Notes under the pieces: generated by a model | The model's input: only the letters and a program-made list of their open reading frames with translations | What the model was told of the DNA's origin: nothing | Databases searched by the model: none | Shown here: in pieces, positions 1-7,649 of the stretch | How the letters are laid out: each line of letters opens with the position of its first letter | How positions within the stretch are numbered: position 1 is the stretch's first letter | Source: Clostridia bacterium | GTDB taxonomy: Bacteria; Bacillota; Clostridia; TANB77; CAG-508 | Direction of reading: 5' to 3' | Assembly: GCA_900754085.1 (NCBI GenBank) | Contig: CAAEBO010000044.1 | Coordinates: forward strand, 1-26,151 | Length of the DNA stretch: 26,151 bases | Made by a program: the position numbers and the translations under genes

Positions 1-87
1 AATTTTTATTTTACCTTGTTTAATACTAATTTCTAAATAAATAGGTTTATCTTTTTTAGCATATTTCCTCCAAAATACTTTTTTCAT
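1..87 (-). CDS. Partial unknown protein (N-terminus only)
   Basis: An open frame runs from an ATG at 87 leftward through the window edge, giving 29 codons that begin MKKVFWRKYAKKDKP and continue basic and hydrophilic. There is no signal peptide or recognisable motif in this short piece. The upstream ribosome binding site is weak (GGAAAT before the ATG). A better GGAGG site lies inside the frame, but it serves only a short out-of-frame ORF that stops after nine codons. The gene would diverge from the 93-aa gene at 165. It could be real or chance; I cannot name it. Confidence 0.4.
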   Translation of the reverse strand, partial: MKKVFWRKYAKKDKPIYLEISIKQGKIKI

Positions 88-119
88 ATTATTTCCATAA
101 ATTCACTTTATATACCATG

Positions 120-125
120 TATAAT
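120..125 (+). promoter_or_regulatory. Possible -10 box for the 93-aa gene
   Basis: A perfect TATAAT lies 39 bases before the ATG at 165 and just after a TG. No convincing -35 hexamer sits 16-18 bases upstream, and the region is AT-rich, so this is a weak call. Confidence 0.3.
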
Positions 126-164
126 TATCTTTTTTATACAAATAATATTTTTTAAGGAGTTGTT

Positions 165-446
165 ATGTTAGCAAGTGTAAATTTATATAGTACAAAATCT
201 GGTGAAATAAAAAATTTCTTAGAAACTTTTCTCGAAGTTCCAATAAATTTAAAAGATAATTTAACTTGGACAAAAAAATACAACAATCCTATAGAGATTG
301 TTGATATTATTGGTAGTTTTATTGATAATAATGATAAATATAATATTGGTATGTGGATTTCTATTGATCCAGGTATTTTAATTAATATTACAGATTATAA
401 TGCAGATTTAATAATAAGATATATGTTTGAACGTTTTCCATATTGA
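165..446 (+). CDS. Unknown 93-aa cytoplasmic protein
   Basis: This is a small protein that I do not recognise. It starts at an ATG preceded by AAGGAG at a good distance, which supports real translation. The sequence has no signal peptide or clear membrane segment. It mixes charged and hydrophobic residues, with a central NNDKYNIGMWISIDPG stretch and an aromatic C-terminus (FERFPY), and looks like a small globular domain. Its TGA stop (444-446) directly abuts the stop of dtd on the other strand, so the two transcripts must converge and probably overlap. No catalytic motif is visible and no function is proposed. Confidence 0.6.
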   Translation: MLASVNLYSTKSGEIKNFLETFLEVPINLKDNLTWTKKYNNPIEIVDIIGSFIDNNDKYNIGMWISIDPGILINITDYNADLIIRYMFERFPY

Positions 447-887
447 TTATTTCTCCATTACTATAGTAGTTGGTCCATCGTTTATTAATGAAACTTCCAT
501 ATGGTTTCCAAACATTCCTTGTTCTACTTTTTCTATGCCATTTTCTTTACATTTTACTAAAAAATATTTATATAATTCATTTGCTCTTTCTGGTTCTTCT
601 GCTTCTATAAAACTTGGTCTGTTTCCATCTTTAGTATTACCATATAGTGTAAATTGAGAAATTATAAGTAATTCCCCATTCACATCTTTTATTGACAAAT
701 TCATTTTACCATTTTCATCTTCAAAAATTCTTAAATTACATAATTTTTTTGCTAAATAGTCTGCTTCTTTTTCTGTATCTCCTTTTTTTACTCCTAGTAA
801 TACCATATATCCCTTTTCAATTTTTCCTACAACCTTATTTTCAACTTCTACTTTTGCTTTTTTTACTTTTTGTATTACTAATTTCAT
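447..887 (-). CDS. dtd: D-aminoacyl-tRNA deacylase
   Basis: This is a 146-aa cytoplasmic enzyme that hydrolyses D-amino acids (and glycine mischarged on tRNA-Ala) from tRNA, protecting translation from wrong-chirality residues. It shows the two family signatures: the SQFTLYGNTKDGNRPSF motif around residues 77-93, and a C-terminal NDGPTT (the Gly-Pro chirality-proofreading motif, usually NSGPVT or NDGPVT). The length matches the family. The ATG is preceded by AGGAG. It is the last gene of der-plsY-gpsA-dtd, 12 bases behind gpsA. No terminator fits between it and the convergent 93-aa gene, because the two stop codons are adjacent. Confidence 0.95.
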   Translation of the reverse strand: MKLVIQKVKKAKVEVENKVVGKIEKGYMVLLGVKKGDTEKEADYLAKKLCNLRIFEDENGKMNLSIKDVNGELLIISQFTLYGNTKDGNRPSFIEAEEPERANELYKYFLVKCKENGIEKVEQGMFGNHMEVSLINDGPTTIVMEK

Positions 888-899
888 ATTTTACTCCTA

Positions 900-1883
900 T
901 TATTCAAATTTTTTATCTCTAGTCATAAGCATTGTTACAGCTTCTCTTGGATCTAAGTTATTATATAAAATGTTATATACTCCATCTACAATTGGCATTT
1001 CTATATTATGAATTTTAGAAAGTTCGTATGCTGCTTCTATATTATCTATACTTTCTATTACCATTCCAACTTCTTTTCTCGCTTCTTCTATTGTTTTACC
1101 TTCACCTATTAATTTTCCTGCTCTTCTATTTCTACTATGTTCACTTAAACAAGTTACTATTAAGTCTCCTAATCCACTTAAACCATATAGTGTATCTTTT
1201 TCTGCTCCTAGAGCTATTCCTAATCTTGCAATTTCGCCTAAACCTCTAGTTATAAGTGCTGCGAAAGAATTATCTCCTAAATTAATTCCTGCTGCAACAC
1301 CTGCACAAAAAGCTATAATATTTTTAAATGCTCCTCCTATTTCTACACCTCTAATATCATGTGATGTATATATTCTAAATTCTGGAGTCATAAACTCGTT
1401 TTGAACATCATATAAAATTTCGTCTTCTTCTGATGCAATAACCATTACTGTTGGAATTCCTATAGAAACTTCTTCTGCATGACTTGGCCCAGAGAAAACT
1501 CCTATTTTTGCATTTGGCATTTCTTGTCTTACAACTTCATCTAAAGGTAATAATGTTTCTTTTTCAAATCCTTTAGAGCAAATAATTATTGGTTGGTTTG
1601 TTACATATTTTTTATATTCTTTTACTGTACTACGTGTAAATTTAGATGGTGTAACATGTAGTATTATTTCTGATCCTTCTATTGCATCTTTATAATCTAA
1701 AACACATTCTATTCCTTCTGGCAAATTTACATTTGGTAAAAATTTGCATTTTCTTTCGTTATTTATAAGGTCTGCTTCTTCTTTAGAAAATGACCACACT
1801 TTAACTTTATGTCCCATTTTAGCTAGATGAATTGCTAACGCTATTCCCCAACTTCCACTTCCTATTATTGTAACTTTTTTCAT
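900..1883 (-). CDS. gpsA: NAD(P)-dependent glycerol-3-phosphate dehydrogenase
   Basis: This soluble enzyme reduces dihydroxyacetone phosphate to sn-glycerol-3-phosphate, the backbone for phospholipids. The N-terminal Rossmann motif GSGSWG is visible near residue 9. The catalytic region with the lysine of GGAFKN and the long NxGDNSFAALITRGLGE motif is intact, and the length (327 aa) is normal. A longer frame starts at GTG (1892), but that GTG lies inside the ribosome binding site. The AGGAG sits 8 bases before the ATG at 1883, so I chose the ATG. The gene follows plsY by 11 bases. PlsY uses the product of GpsA, so the pair supplies acylated glycerol phosphate. Confidence 0.96.
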   Translation of the reverse strand: MKKVTIIGSGSWGIALAIHLAKMGHKVKVWSFSKEEADLINNERKCKFLPNVNLPEGIECVLDYKDAIEGSEIILHVTPSKFTRSTVKEYKKYVTNQPIIICSKGFEKETLLPLDEVVRQEMPNAKIGVFSGPSHAEEVSIGIPTVMVIASEEDEILYDVQNEFMTPEFRIYTSHDIRGVEIGGAFKNIIAFCAGVAAGINLGDNSFAALITRGLGEIARLGIALGAEKDTLYGLSGLGDLIVTCLSEHSRNRRAGKLIGEGKTIEEARKEVGMVIESIDNIEAAYELSKIHNIEMPIVDGVYNILYNNLDPREAVTMLMTRDKKFE

Positions 1884-1894
1884 TAGTTTCACTC

Positions 1895-2533
1895 CTATTT
1901 TTTAAAACTTAATTTGTTTTCTGAACCATTTAGTATTCTTTTAATATTTTCTCTATGATTAAACAATACTATTATTGCTAATATTACACTATATACAAAA
2001 TATCCATTTCCTATTCCTGTACTTTCTACTATGTAATGTCCTTCACCTACAAATAATGTTAAAACTGGAAATAATATTGCAGCTGCTATTGACCCTAAAG
2101 AAACCATTCTTGTTAAAGCCATTAAAACTAGGGCAAATACTAAACATATTAAACCTAATTGCCAGTTCGTCATTAACAAAATTCCAAGTGATGTAGCTAC
2201 ACCTTTTCCACCTTTAAAGCCAAAAAATATTGGGAATGTATGTCCTATAACAACAGCAATCGCAGCTATTTGTACTAATAAAGCTTTATTAGTATCTTTC
2301 AAAACATTACCCACTACTATTGCTATTGCTATTGCAACAACACCTTTTAAAATATCACAAACAAGTGTTATTGCTGCATATTTTTTTCCTAAGTTTCTTA
2401 GCATATTAGTAGTTCCAGCATTTCCACTTCCCTTTTGCCTAATATCATATCCTGCTTTTTTCTTGCTTATTAAAATTGAAAAATTAATACTTCCTATTAA
2501 GTAAGCTATTATAGCTATTATTATATATTCCAT
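1895..2533 (-). CDS. plsY: Acyl-phosphate:glycerol-3-phosphate acyltransferase
   Basis: This is an integral membrane enzyme of 212 aa that transfers an acyl group from acyl-phosphate to glycerol-3-phosphate, the first committed step of phospholipid synthesis in most Gram-positives. It has about five membrane segments and the family motifs: GSGNAGTTN in the first cytosolic loop (about residues 36-44) and GHTFPIFFGFKGGKGVATS (about residues 97-115) in the second. A third conserved stretch, FNHRENIKRI, lies near the C-terminus. AGGAGG precedes the ATG. It sits between der and gpsA, and gpsA makes its substrate. Confidence 0.97.
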   Translation of the reverse strand: MEYIIIAIIAYLIGSINFSILISKKKAGYDIRQKGSGNAGTTNMLRNLGKKYAAITLVCDILKGVVAIAIAIVVGNVLKDTNKALLVQIAAIAVVIGHTFPIFFGFKGGKGVATSLGILLMTNWQLGLICLVFALVLMALTRMVSLGSIAAAILFPVLTLFVGEGHYIVESTGIGNGYFVYSVILAIIVLFNHRENIKRILNGSENKLSFKK

Positions 2534-2544
2534 GTATATTCCTC

Positions 2545-3879
2545 CTATTTTGTCTCTATTGTGTTTCCTTTTTCTCTTACGATAATTCTTATAGGTGTAC
2601 CTATAAGTCCAAATTCATTTCTTATTTGGTTCATCAAATACCTTTGGTATGAAAAATGAAATAAGTTCTTTACATTTACAAATATTACAAATGTTGGCGG
2701 TTTAGTAGAAGCTTGAGTTGCATATAATATTTTTAATCTACGCCCTCTGTCTGTAGGTGGCTGTCTTACTGCTACTGCCTCTGTTATTATTTGATTTAAA
2801 GTTGCTGTTGGTATTCTTATTGCATTTTGATTTGCTACAATATTTATCATTTCGAATAATTTGTTTATTCTTTGTCCTGTTTTAGCTGATATAAATAATA
2901 TTGGTGCATAAGATAAATATGATAATTTTTCGTATACTTCTTTTTTATATCTTTCTAAAGTTCCATTTTCTTTTTCCAAAGCGTCCCACTTATTTACTAC
3001 AATTATTACACCTTTTCCGGCCTCATGTGCTTCTCCTGCTATTTTTGCATCTTGATCTGTAACTCCTTCTGTTGCATCTATTAATAGTAAACATACATCT
3101 GCTCTTTCTATAGCAAGTTTTGAACGCATTACACTATATCTTTCTATGTTTTCGTTAACTTTAGATTTTCTTCTAATTCCTGCTGTATCTATTAATACAT
3201 ATTTCCCATATTCGTTTTCATAATAAGAATCTATAGCATCTCTAGTTGTTCCTGCTATATTACTTACAATTACCCTGTTTTCACCTAATATCTTATTTAT
3301 TAATGATGACTTTCCAACATTTGGTTTGCCTATTACTGCAACTTTTATTTCTGTTCCTATTTCCTCTTCTTCGTTTTCTTCTGGAAATTCTTCATAAACT
3401 GCATCTAATACATCTCCTAAACCTTTTGCATTAGTTGCCGAAATAGCATATGGCTCTCCTAGACTTAAATTGTAAAATTCGTATATTTCATCTTCTACTT
3501 TTCCAAATGAATCAGATTTATTACATACTAAAACAACTGGTTTTTTAGCCTTTTTAAGCATTATAGCAATGTCTTCATCTGCTGCTGTAACACCTTGTCT
3601 TATATCTGTCATAAAGATAATTACATCTGCTATATCTATAGCAATATTAGCTTGATTTCTCATTTGTACTAGAATTTCATCATTTGATTCTGGCTCTATT
3701 CCACCTGTATCTATTAATGTAAATTCTCTTCCTCTCCAATTTGCTTCGCCATAAACTCTATCTCTTGTTACTCCTGGAGTATCTTCTACGATAGATATTC
3801 TTTTTCCAACTATATAATTAAAAAATGTTGATTTTCCAACATTTGGTTTTCCTATTATTGCAACTATTGGTTTTGCCAT
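2545..3879 (-). CDS. der: Ribosome-assembly GTPase Der (EngA)
   Basis: This is a 444-aa tandem GTPase required for late 50S subunit assembly. Two G domains are visible: the first with GKPNVGKS at about residues 10-17, DTPG and NKSD, the second with another GKPNVGKS near residue 185, DTAG and NKWD. A C-terminal KH-like domain follows, with RGRRLKILYATQ and PPTFVIFVN. A frame extension to GTG (3888) exists, but AGAGG overlaps that codon and is 8 bases from the ATG at 3879 (MAKPIVAIIG), which is the likely start. It is the first gene of its operon. The promoter is close, so the leader is probably only about 15 bases. Confidence 0.97.
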   Translation of the reverse strand: MAKPIVAIIGKPNVGKSTFFNYIVGKRISIVEDTPGVTRDRVYGEANWRGREFTLIDTGGIEPESNDEILVQMRNQANIAIDIADVIIFMTDIRQGVTAADEDIAIMLKKAKKPVVLVCNKSDSFGKVEDEIYEFYNLSLGEPYAISATNAKGLGDVLDAVYEEFPEENEEEEIGTEIKVAVIGKPNVGKSSLINKILGENRVIVSNIAGTTRDAIDSYYENEYGKYVLIDTAGIRRKSKVNENIERYSVMRSKLAIERADVCLLLIDATEGVTDQDAKIAGEAHEAGKGVIIVVNKWDALEKENGTLERYKKEVYEKLSYLSYAPILFISAKTGQRINKLFEMINIVANQNAIRIPTATLNQIITEAVAVRQPPTDRGRRLKILYATQASTKPPTFVIFVNVKNLFHFSYQRYLMNQIRNEFGLIGTPIRIIVREKGNTIETK

Positions 3880-3900
3880 TAAATTCACCTCTCTTTTCCC

Positions 3901-3929
3901 ATTTTATACTATTTGCTAAGTCAAGTCAA
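3901..3929 (-). promoter_or_regulatory. SigA-type promoter of der-plsY-gpsA-dtd
   Basis: Reading the minus strand, a -35 TTGACT (3924-3929) and a -10 TAAAAT (3901-3906) are separated by exactly 17 bases, each one mismatch from consensus. Transcription would start near 3894, only about 15 bases before the der ATG but still including its AGAGG site. Confidence 0.6.
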
Positions 3930-4002
3930 TAGTGCTTCTTTTACATTTTTTGTATTTAATTTTTATATTTATCTTGCCTTTTCATAATACTTAATTTTAA
4001 AA

Positions 4003-4055
4003 AGCGTACCTAAGATTTCTGAAAAATGTAAATTTAAAAAAATCTAAGGTACGCT
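4003..4055 (-). terminator. Perfect 16-bp inverted repeat, possible second terminator
   Basis: A perfect 16-base inverted repeat (arms 4003-4018 and 4040-4055, starting AGCGTACCTAAGATTT) encloses a 21-base A-rich loop. On the minus strand the stem ends in CGCT followed by four more Ts, then As, so the U-tract is short. It lies behind the clear rpmF terminator and ahead of the der promoter. It may be a backup terminator in either direction. A smaller perfect hairpin (AATCTTT/AAAGATT, 4058-4075) lies beside it. Confidence 0.5.
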
Positions 4056-4088
4056 ATAATCTTTTTATAAAGATTTTCATGCTAAATG

Positions 4089-4125
4089 AAAAAAACTAAA
4101 ATATTAATTAATTAACATTTTAGTT
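4089..4125 (-). terminator. Terminator of rpmF
   Basis: Just after the rpmF stop, the minus strand reads AACTAAAATGTTAATT, then its near-complement ending in TTTTAGTT, followed by a run of Ts (complement of the A run at 4089-4095). One mismatch lies inside the stem. It is AT-rich but well placed for intrinsic termination. Confidence 0.65.
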
Positions 4126-4134
4126 TTTTATATC

Positions 4135-4329
4135 TTAATTATTTTCTGTATTTGTTTCCTTAACTACAACTTCTTCTCCATCATAATATCCACATGTTGG
4201 GCAAACTCTGTGTGGCATTACAGGTTCATGGCAATGTGCACATGTTGCAAATTTTGGAGTTTCTAATTTCCATGTTGATCTTCTTTTATGTGTTCTTTGT
4301 TTTGACCATCTTCTTTTTGGTTGTGCCAT
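4135..4329 (-). CDS. rpmF: Ribosomal protein bL32
   Basis: This is a 64-aa large-subunit ribosomal protein. The N-terminus MAQPKRRWSKQRTHKRRS is the typical basic start of L32. A zinc ribbon follows with two Cys pairs, CAHC near residue 30 and CPTC near residue 43, so this is the zinc-binding form. The acidic tail is slightly extended. The ribosome binding site is a strong AAGGAGG. It has its own consensus promoter immediately upstream and a terminator immediately downstream, so it can be a monocistronic unit, although read-through from the 587-aa gene is possible. Confidence 0.97.
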   Translation of the reverse strand: MAQPKRRWSKQRTHKRRSTWKLETPKFATCAHCHEPVMPHRVCPTCGYYDGEEVVVKETNTENN

Positions 4330-4400
4330 TTTTATCCCTCCTTTGACTTAAGATATTTATATATCTATTTTATTTTTCGCATAAATTCAGTTACTGTATA

Positions 4401-4429
4401 AGTATACTAGCATTTTTTGTTTTTGTCAA
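4401..4429 (-). promoter_or_regulatory. Strong SigA-type promoter of rpmF
   Basis: On the minus strand a perfect -35 TTGACA (4424-4429) and a -10 TATACT (4401-4406) are spaced by 17 bases. It predicts a leader of about 65 bases before rpmF. The -35 box begins only eight bases beyond the stop codon of the upstream gene. Confidence 0.8.
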
Positions 4430-4437
4430 TACTTAAA

Positions 4438-6201
4438 TTACTGTATTTTTGATATTTTAAAGTTTTCATAATCTATTTCATACTTATGATCTGTTTCACT
4501 ATTTGTTTTTATAGATATTGAATTATCTGTTTCATTTAAAGTTGCATCTAGTCCAGTTTCTTTTAACCTCTCTACTGTTACTAATCCTTTAATTTGTTTT
4601 ATTTTGTTTTCATCACCTGCTGCTTGTTCTATAAGTAATTTATAATTTTCTTTATTTTGTAAATCATCTTTTGCTAAGTTTAATGCTCTTTGAACTTGTG
4701 ATTTAAATTCGTCTTCATCAAACGCATCTACAATTCTACTCCATTTTAAACTTCCTTGATAATTTATAGTTTCTGCTTCAAATCCTATATTTTTTAACTT
4801 TTCAACATATAAATACTGTATTCTTTCTACAATAGATTTATATAAACTGTCTATTTCTTCTAATGTCATATCATTTAAAACTACCGAATTGTCATTAGTT
4901 AAATTAACTACTTCTACATTATTACTAAATTCTTTCTTATCATTATAATTAATTATATTTGACTTATTTCCTATAAGGTTTTCTAGCGTTACATTTACTT
5001 CTAAATTATCTCTTTCAACATTTCCTTTTAATTCTATTATTAGTGTATTTTTATCTGTTATAGTTTCTCCAGTTGTAGAAATTTGCTCAATCTTTAAAGA
5101 ATTTTTAGCATCTGAAGTAGTTCTTTCCATATTTATTTTTGTAACTATATTATTGCCATCATTTGAGTTCTTAACTATTTCTACTTTTTGACTATTTTCT
5201 GAATTATTATTATTTATTGTATAGTTATAGTCTGTAGTTTCTATTTTGGTATTTATAAGTTTCATGTTACATTCATATACCATAATTTTTATAGTACCAT
5301 TTTCTTGTATTTGTTCACGTTTTAAGTCATCTATTTCTTCTTGTATAGCTTGTTTTATTTTTATAGTATAAGAATTATCTAACTGCAAAAATTTAACAAT
5401 ATATTTTAAAGTTAATTCATCTGTCATTAACGTTTCTAATAATCTTATTCTTAGAGAAGATACTTCTTCTTCTGTTAATGTTAGTGTATACACATTGCCT
5501 TTCATTTGTTTTCCATTTACTTGCATTGGAACTTTTTGCTTTGTATAGTGGTTGCTTAATATTTCTTTATTTAAAATGTTTTGATATGTAGAAAGTATCC
5601 TTCCTTTGTCTTCTGGTTTCATATTTTTATAAATATTGTAATCTATTTTTTCAAATCGATTTGGTATTTTTTCTACATTTTCTATACCTAATTTTGTATA
5701 AACTTCCCTTAGGTTTTCATTTCTTAATAGTAAGTATTTATATACTACCTCATCTGATTTTAAAGCATAGTTATTATCATTTCTTGCAAAATTTACTTTA
5801 AATTGATCTTTATTATCATATATTATTTTTGCTTCTGTTTCTGATTTCTTTTCTGGTGAATTACTTTTAGTATTATATTCTATTTTTGTCTTATTAATAA
5901 GATCATCAAATTGTTTCGTATCACTTTCAGAATTATCTGTATTTCCTGTTTTTATTGTTAATTCACCTTTTCCATTATATGAGTTATTCTCTATTCTTTG
6001 ATAATACCTATCTAGTAAATTTGTATCAAACACATCTGCTATATCCCCATTTTGATATAGGTATTTATAAAATAATTCTTGTGTACTTTTAAATGTATCT
6101 GTCGCACAATTTAAATAAATTAGTACTCCTCCTATTATAAAAATTAAACTTGTTATGATAGAAAGTATTATAATCAAAATTCTTTTCTTTCTCCCCATCA
6201 T
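4438..6201 (-). CDS. Unknown 587-aa membrane-anchored extracytoplasmic protein
   Basis: I do not recognise this protein. After the positive start MMGRKKR it has one hydrophobic helix (about residues 6-30), then some 555 residues of polar, Lys/Glu/Asn/Thr-rich sequence with no further membrane segment. It is therefore probably an N-terminally anchored protein facing outward. The cysteine after the helix (YLNC) does not fit a lipobox. The body looks like alternating strands and helices rather than a repeat, and includes DELTLKYIVKFLQLDNSY in the middle. No catalytic motif stands out. GGAGG sits 8 bases before the first of two ATGs. It follows rlmB by 27 bases and is probably the tail of the lepA operon. 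Confidence 0.8.
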   Translation of the reverse strand: MMGRKKRILIIILSIITSLIFIIGGVLIYLNCATDTFKSTQELFYKYLYQNGDIADVFDTNLLDRYYQRIENNSYNGKGELTIKTGNTDNSESDTKQFDDLINKTKIEYNTKSNSPEKKSETEAKIIYDNKDQFKVNFARNDNNYALKSDEVVYKYLLLRNENLREVYTKLGIENVEKIPNRFEKIDYNIYKNMKPEDKGRILSTYQNILNKEILSNHYTKQKVPMQVNGKQMKGNVYTLTLTEEEVSSLRIRLLETLMTDELTLKYIVKFLQLDNSYTIKIKQAIQEEIDDLKREQIQENGTIKIMVYECNMKLINTKIETTDYNYTINNNNSENSQKVEIVKNSNDGNNIVTKINMERTTSDAKNSLKIEQISTTGETITDKNTLIIELKGNVERDNLEVNVTLENLIGNKSNIINYNDKKEFSNNVEVVNLTNDNSVVLNDMTLEEIDSLYKSIVERIQYLYVEKLKNIGFEAETINYQGSLKWSRIVDAFDEDEFKSQVQRALNLAKDDLQNKENYKLLIEQAAGDENKIKQIKGLVTVERLKETGLDATLNETDNSISIKTNSETDHKYEIDYENFKISKIQ

Positions 6202-6228
6202 ATCTTTTTCCTCCCATCTTTAGTATAA

Positions 6229-6981
6229 TTATTTTTTCATTCTTTGTTTTACAACTTCATACATTACAATTCCTGCTGACACTGAAGCATTTAATGAAGT
6301 TATTTTACCATGCATTGGTATTTTCACTAGAAAGTCACAATTTTCTTTAACTAACCTGCTCATACCATATCCTTCACTACCTATTACAAGGGCTAGAGGT
6401 ATTGAAAAATTTTCTTCGTAATGATATTTTTTAGTATTCATATCTGTTCCACATACCCATATATCATTTTCCTTTAGATATCTTATTGTCTCTGTTATAT
6501 TATTTACTCTCGCTATTTTCATATATTGAACAGCACCCGCTGATACTTTATTAACCGTACTATTTACTGCTACTGCTCTTCTTTTTGGTATAATTATCCC
6601 ATGAACACCAGCTGTTTCTGCTGTTCTAATTATTGAACCTAAATTATGTGGATCTTCAATACCATCTAATATTAAAATAAATGGTGTTTCATTCCTTTGT
6701 TTTGCTTCTTCTAAAATATCTTCTACAGAACTATATTCAAATGGAGGAACAATAGCAATAACTCCTTGATGATTTTTCGTTTGACTCATTTGGTCTAATT
6801 TTGATTTATCTGTTTGCACTACAATAACTTTATTTTCTTTTGCTTTTGCGATAATCTTATTTATTGAACCATGTTTTTCTCCTTGTTGTATAAAAATTTT
6901 GTTAATGTCTTTTCCAGATTCTAATAATTCTAATACACTATTTCTTCCTTCTATTTGGTCAGCATATTCTTTTTCGTTCAT
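6229..6981 (-). CDS. rlmB: 23S rRNA 2'-O-ribose methyltransferase RlmB/TrmH family
   Basis: This is a SPOUT-class methyltransferase of 250 aa. The N-terminal substrate-binding domain (EGRNSVLELLESGKDINKIF, residues 11-30) is followed by the knotted catalytic domain with all three family motifs: DPHNLGSIIRTAETAG (motif 1), VIGSEGYGMSRL (motif 2) and IPMHGKITSLNASVSAGIV (motif 3). The family member RlmB modifies G2251 of 23S rRNA. In Gram-positives the closest relative is often annotated YacO/RlmB, and the exact base is inferred. AGGAGG precedes the ATG. It lies in the lepA operon, a translation-linked setting. Confidence 0.93.
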   Translation of the reverse strand: MNEKEYADQIEGRNSVLELLESGKDINKIFIQQGEKHGSINKIIAKAKENKVIVVQTDKSKLDQMSQTKNHQGVIAIVPPFEYSSVEDILEEAKQRNETPFILILDGIEDPHNLGSIIRTAETAGVHGIIIPKRRAVAVNSTVNKVSAGAVQYMKIARVNNITETIRYLKENDIWVCGTDMNTKKYHYEENFSIPLALVIGSEGYGMSRLVKENCDFLVKIPMHGKITSLNASVSAGIVMYEVVKQRMKK

Positions 6982-6993
6982 CTTTTCCTCCTA

Positions 6994-7641
6994 TTAATTT
7001 GTTATGATATTTTTTAAAAACTCTTCTAAAAATTTTAACACTGTATTTATTCTATCAAAATTTTCCACATCTCTATATTTTTTAGAAATTTCTATTTGCA
7101 TACAAGGAACTTTAGTTTGTTTATTTATGCTATTAGCAATTGTATGTAATGTACTAGCTTTAAACACTTTATCTACTGTAATGTTTAAATTATATTTTTT
7201 ACCTAATTCTACTATTTTATTAGCATATTCTTTTTTATTATTTAAATTTTTATAATTAAAAGTACCTACATCTATATCAAAGCCTTGTCCTTCTTTAGCC
7301 CCATGAATGTCTAATAAAAATTTTATTTGTTTTTTCTTTATTATCTCAGCCAATTTGTTTTTATATTCATTATTTTCTAGATCATAGTTCGCATCATCAT
7401 TACAATTTTTAGTTTTATATATACAATTACAGTTTAAAACATTTTGCAATAATATTGCTATTGTTCCTGTATGGCTATCTCTAGCTTTTATTTTTCCATT
7501 TCTTAAGTGACTTACACTATGTGGAGCAGATAAAATTATTTTTTCATTTCCTTCTATATATTCAAATGATTCATTATTTTCATTATTATATTCATCAAAC
7601 TTATTATCAATTTGTATAAATTCTTTTTTAGTTATATTCAT
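6994..7641 (-). CDS. N-formylglutamate amidohydrolase-like protein
   Basis: This is a 215-aa soluble protein resembling the N-formylglutamate amidohydrolase (FGase) superfamily. The visible signatures are an early ILSAPHSVSHLR stretch (about residues 32-43; His of the metal site), DSHTG near residue 55, LLDIHGAKEGQGFDIDVGT in the middle (His-Gly motif) and a C-terminal MQIEISKKYR that matches the conserved glutamate segment. These residues suggest a zinc-dependent amidohydrolase, but no histidine-degradation genes are nearby and the substrate is unknown. The ribosome binding site is weak (AGGAAT). It sits between lepA (8 bases away) and rlmB (12 bases away), so it is co-transcribed with translation genes. 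Confidence 0.7.
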   Translation of the reverse strand: MNITKKEFIQIDNKFDEYNNENNESFEYIEGNEKIILSAPHSVSHLRNGKIKARDSHTGTIAILLQNVLNCNCIYKTKNCNDDANYDLENNEYKNKLAEIIKKKQIKFLLDIHGAKEGQGFDIDVGTFNYKNLNNKKEYANKIVELGKKYNLNITVDKVFKASTLHTIANSINKQTKVPCMQIEISKKYRDVENFDRINTVLKFLEEFLKNIITN

Positions 7642-7649
7642 TTTTATTC

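Noticed and set aside
692..1249. Leu/Phe/Tyr-rich plus-strand frames opposite dtd and gpsA
   Set aside because: Such frames arise from the antisense of Lys/Glu-rich AT-rich genes; dtd and gpsA are clear.
4330..4394. rpmF leader considered as a riboswitch or autoregulatory RNA
   Set aside because: Only about 65 AT-rich bases with one weak hairpin; no known motif is visible.
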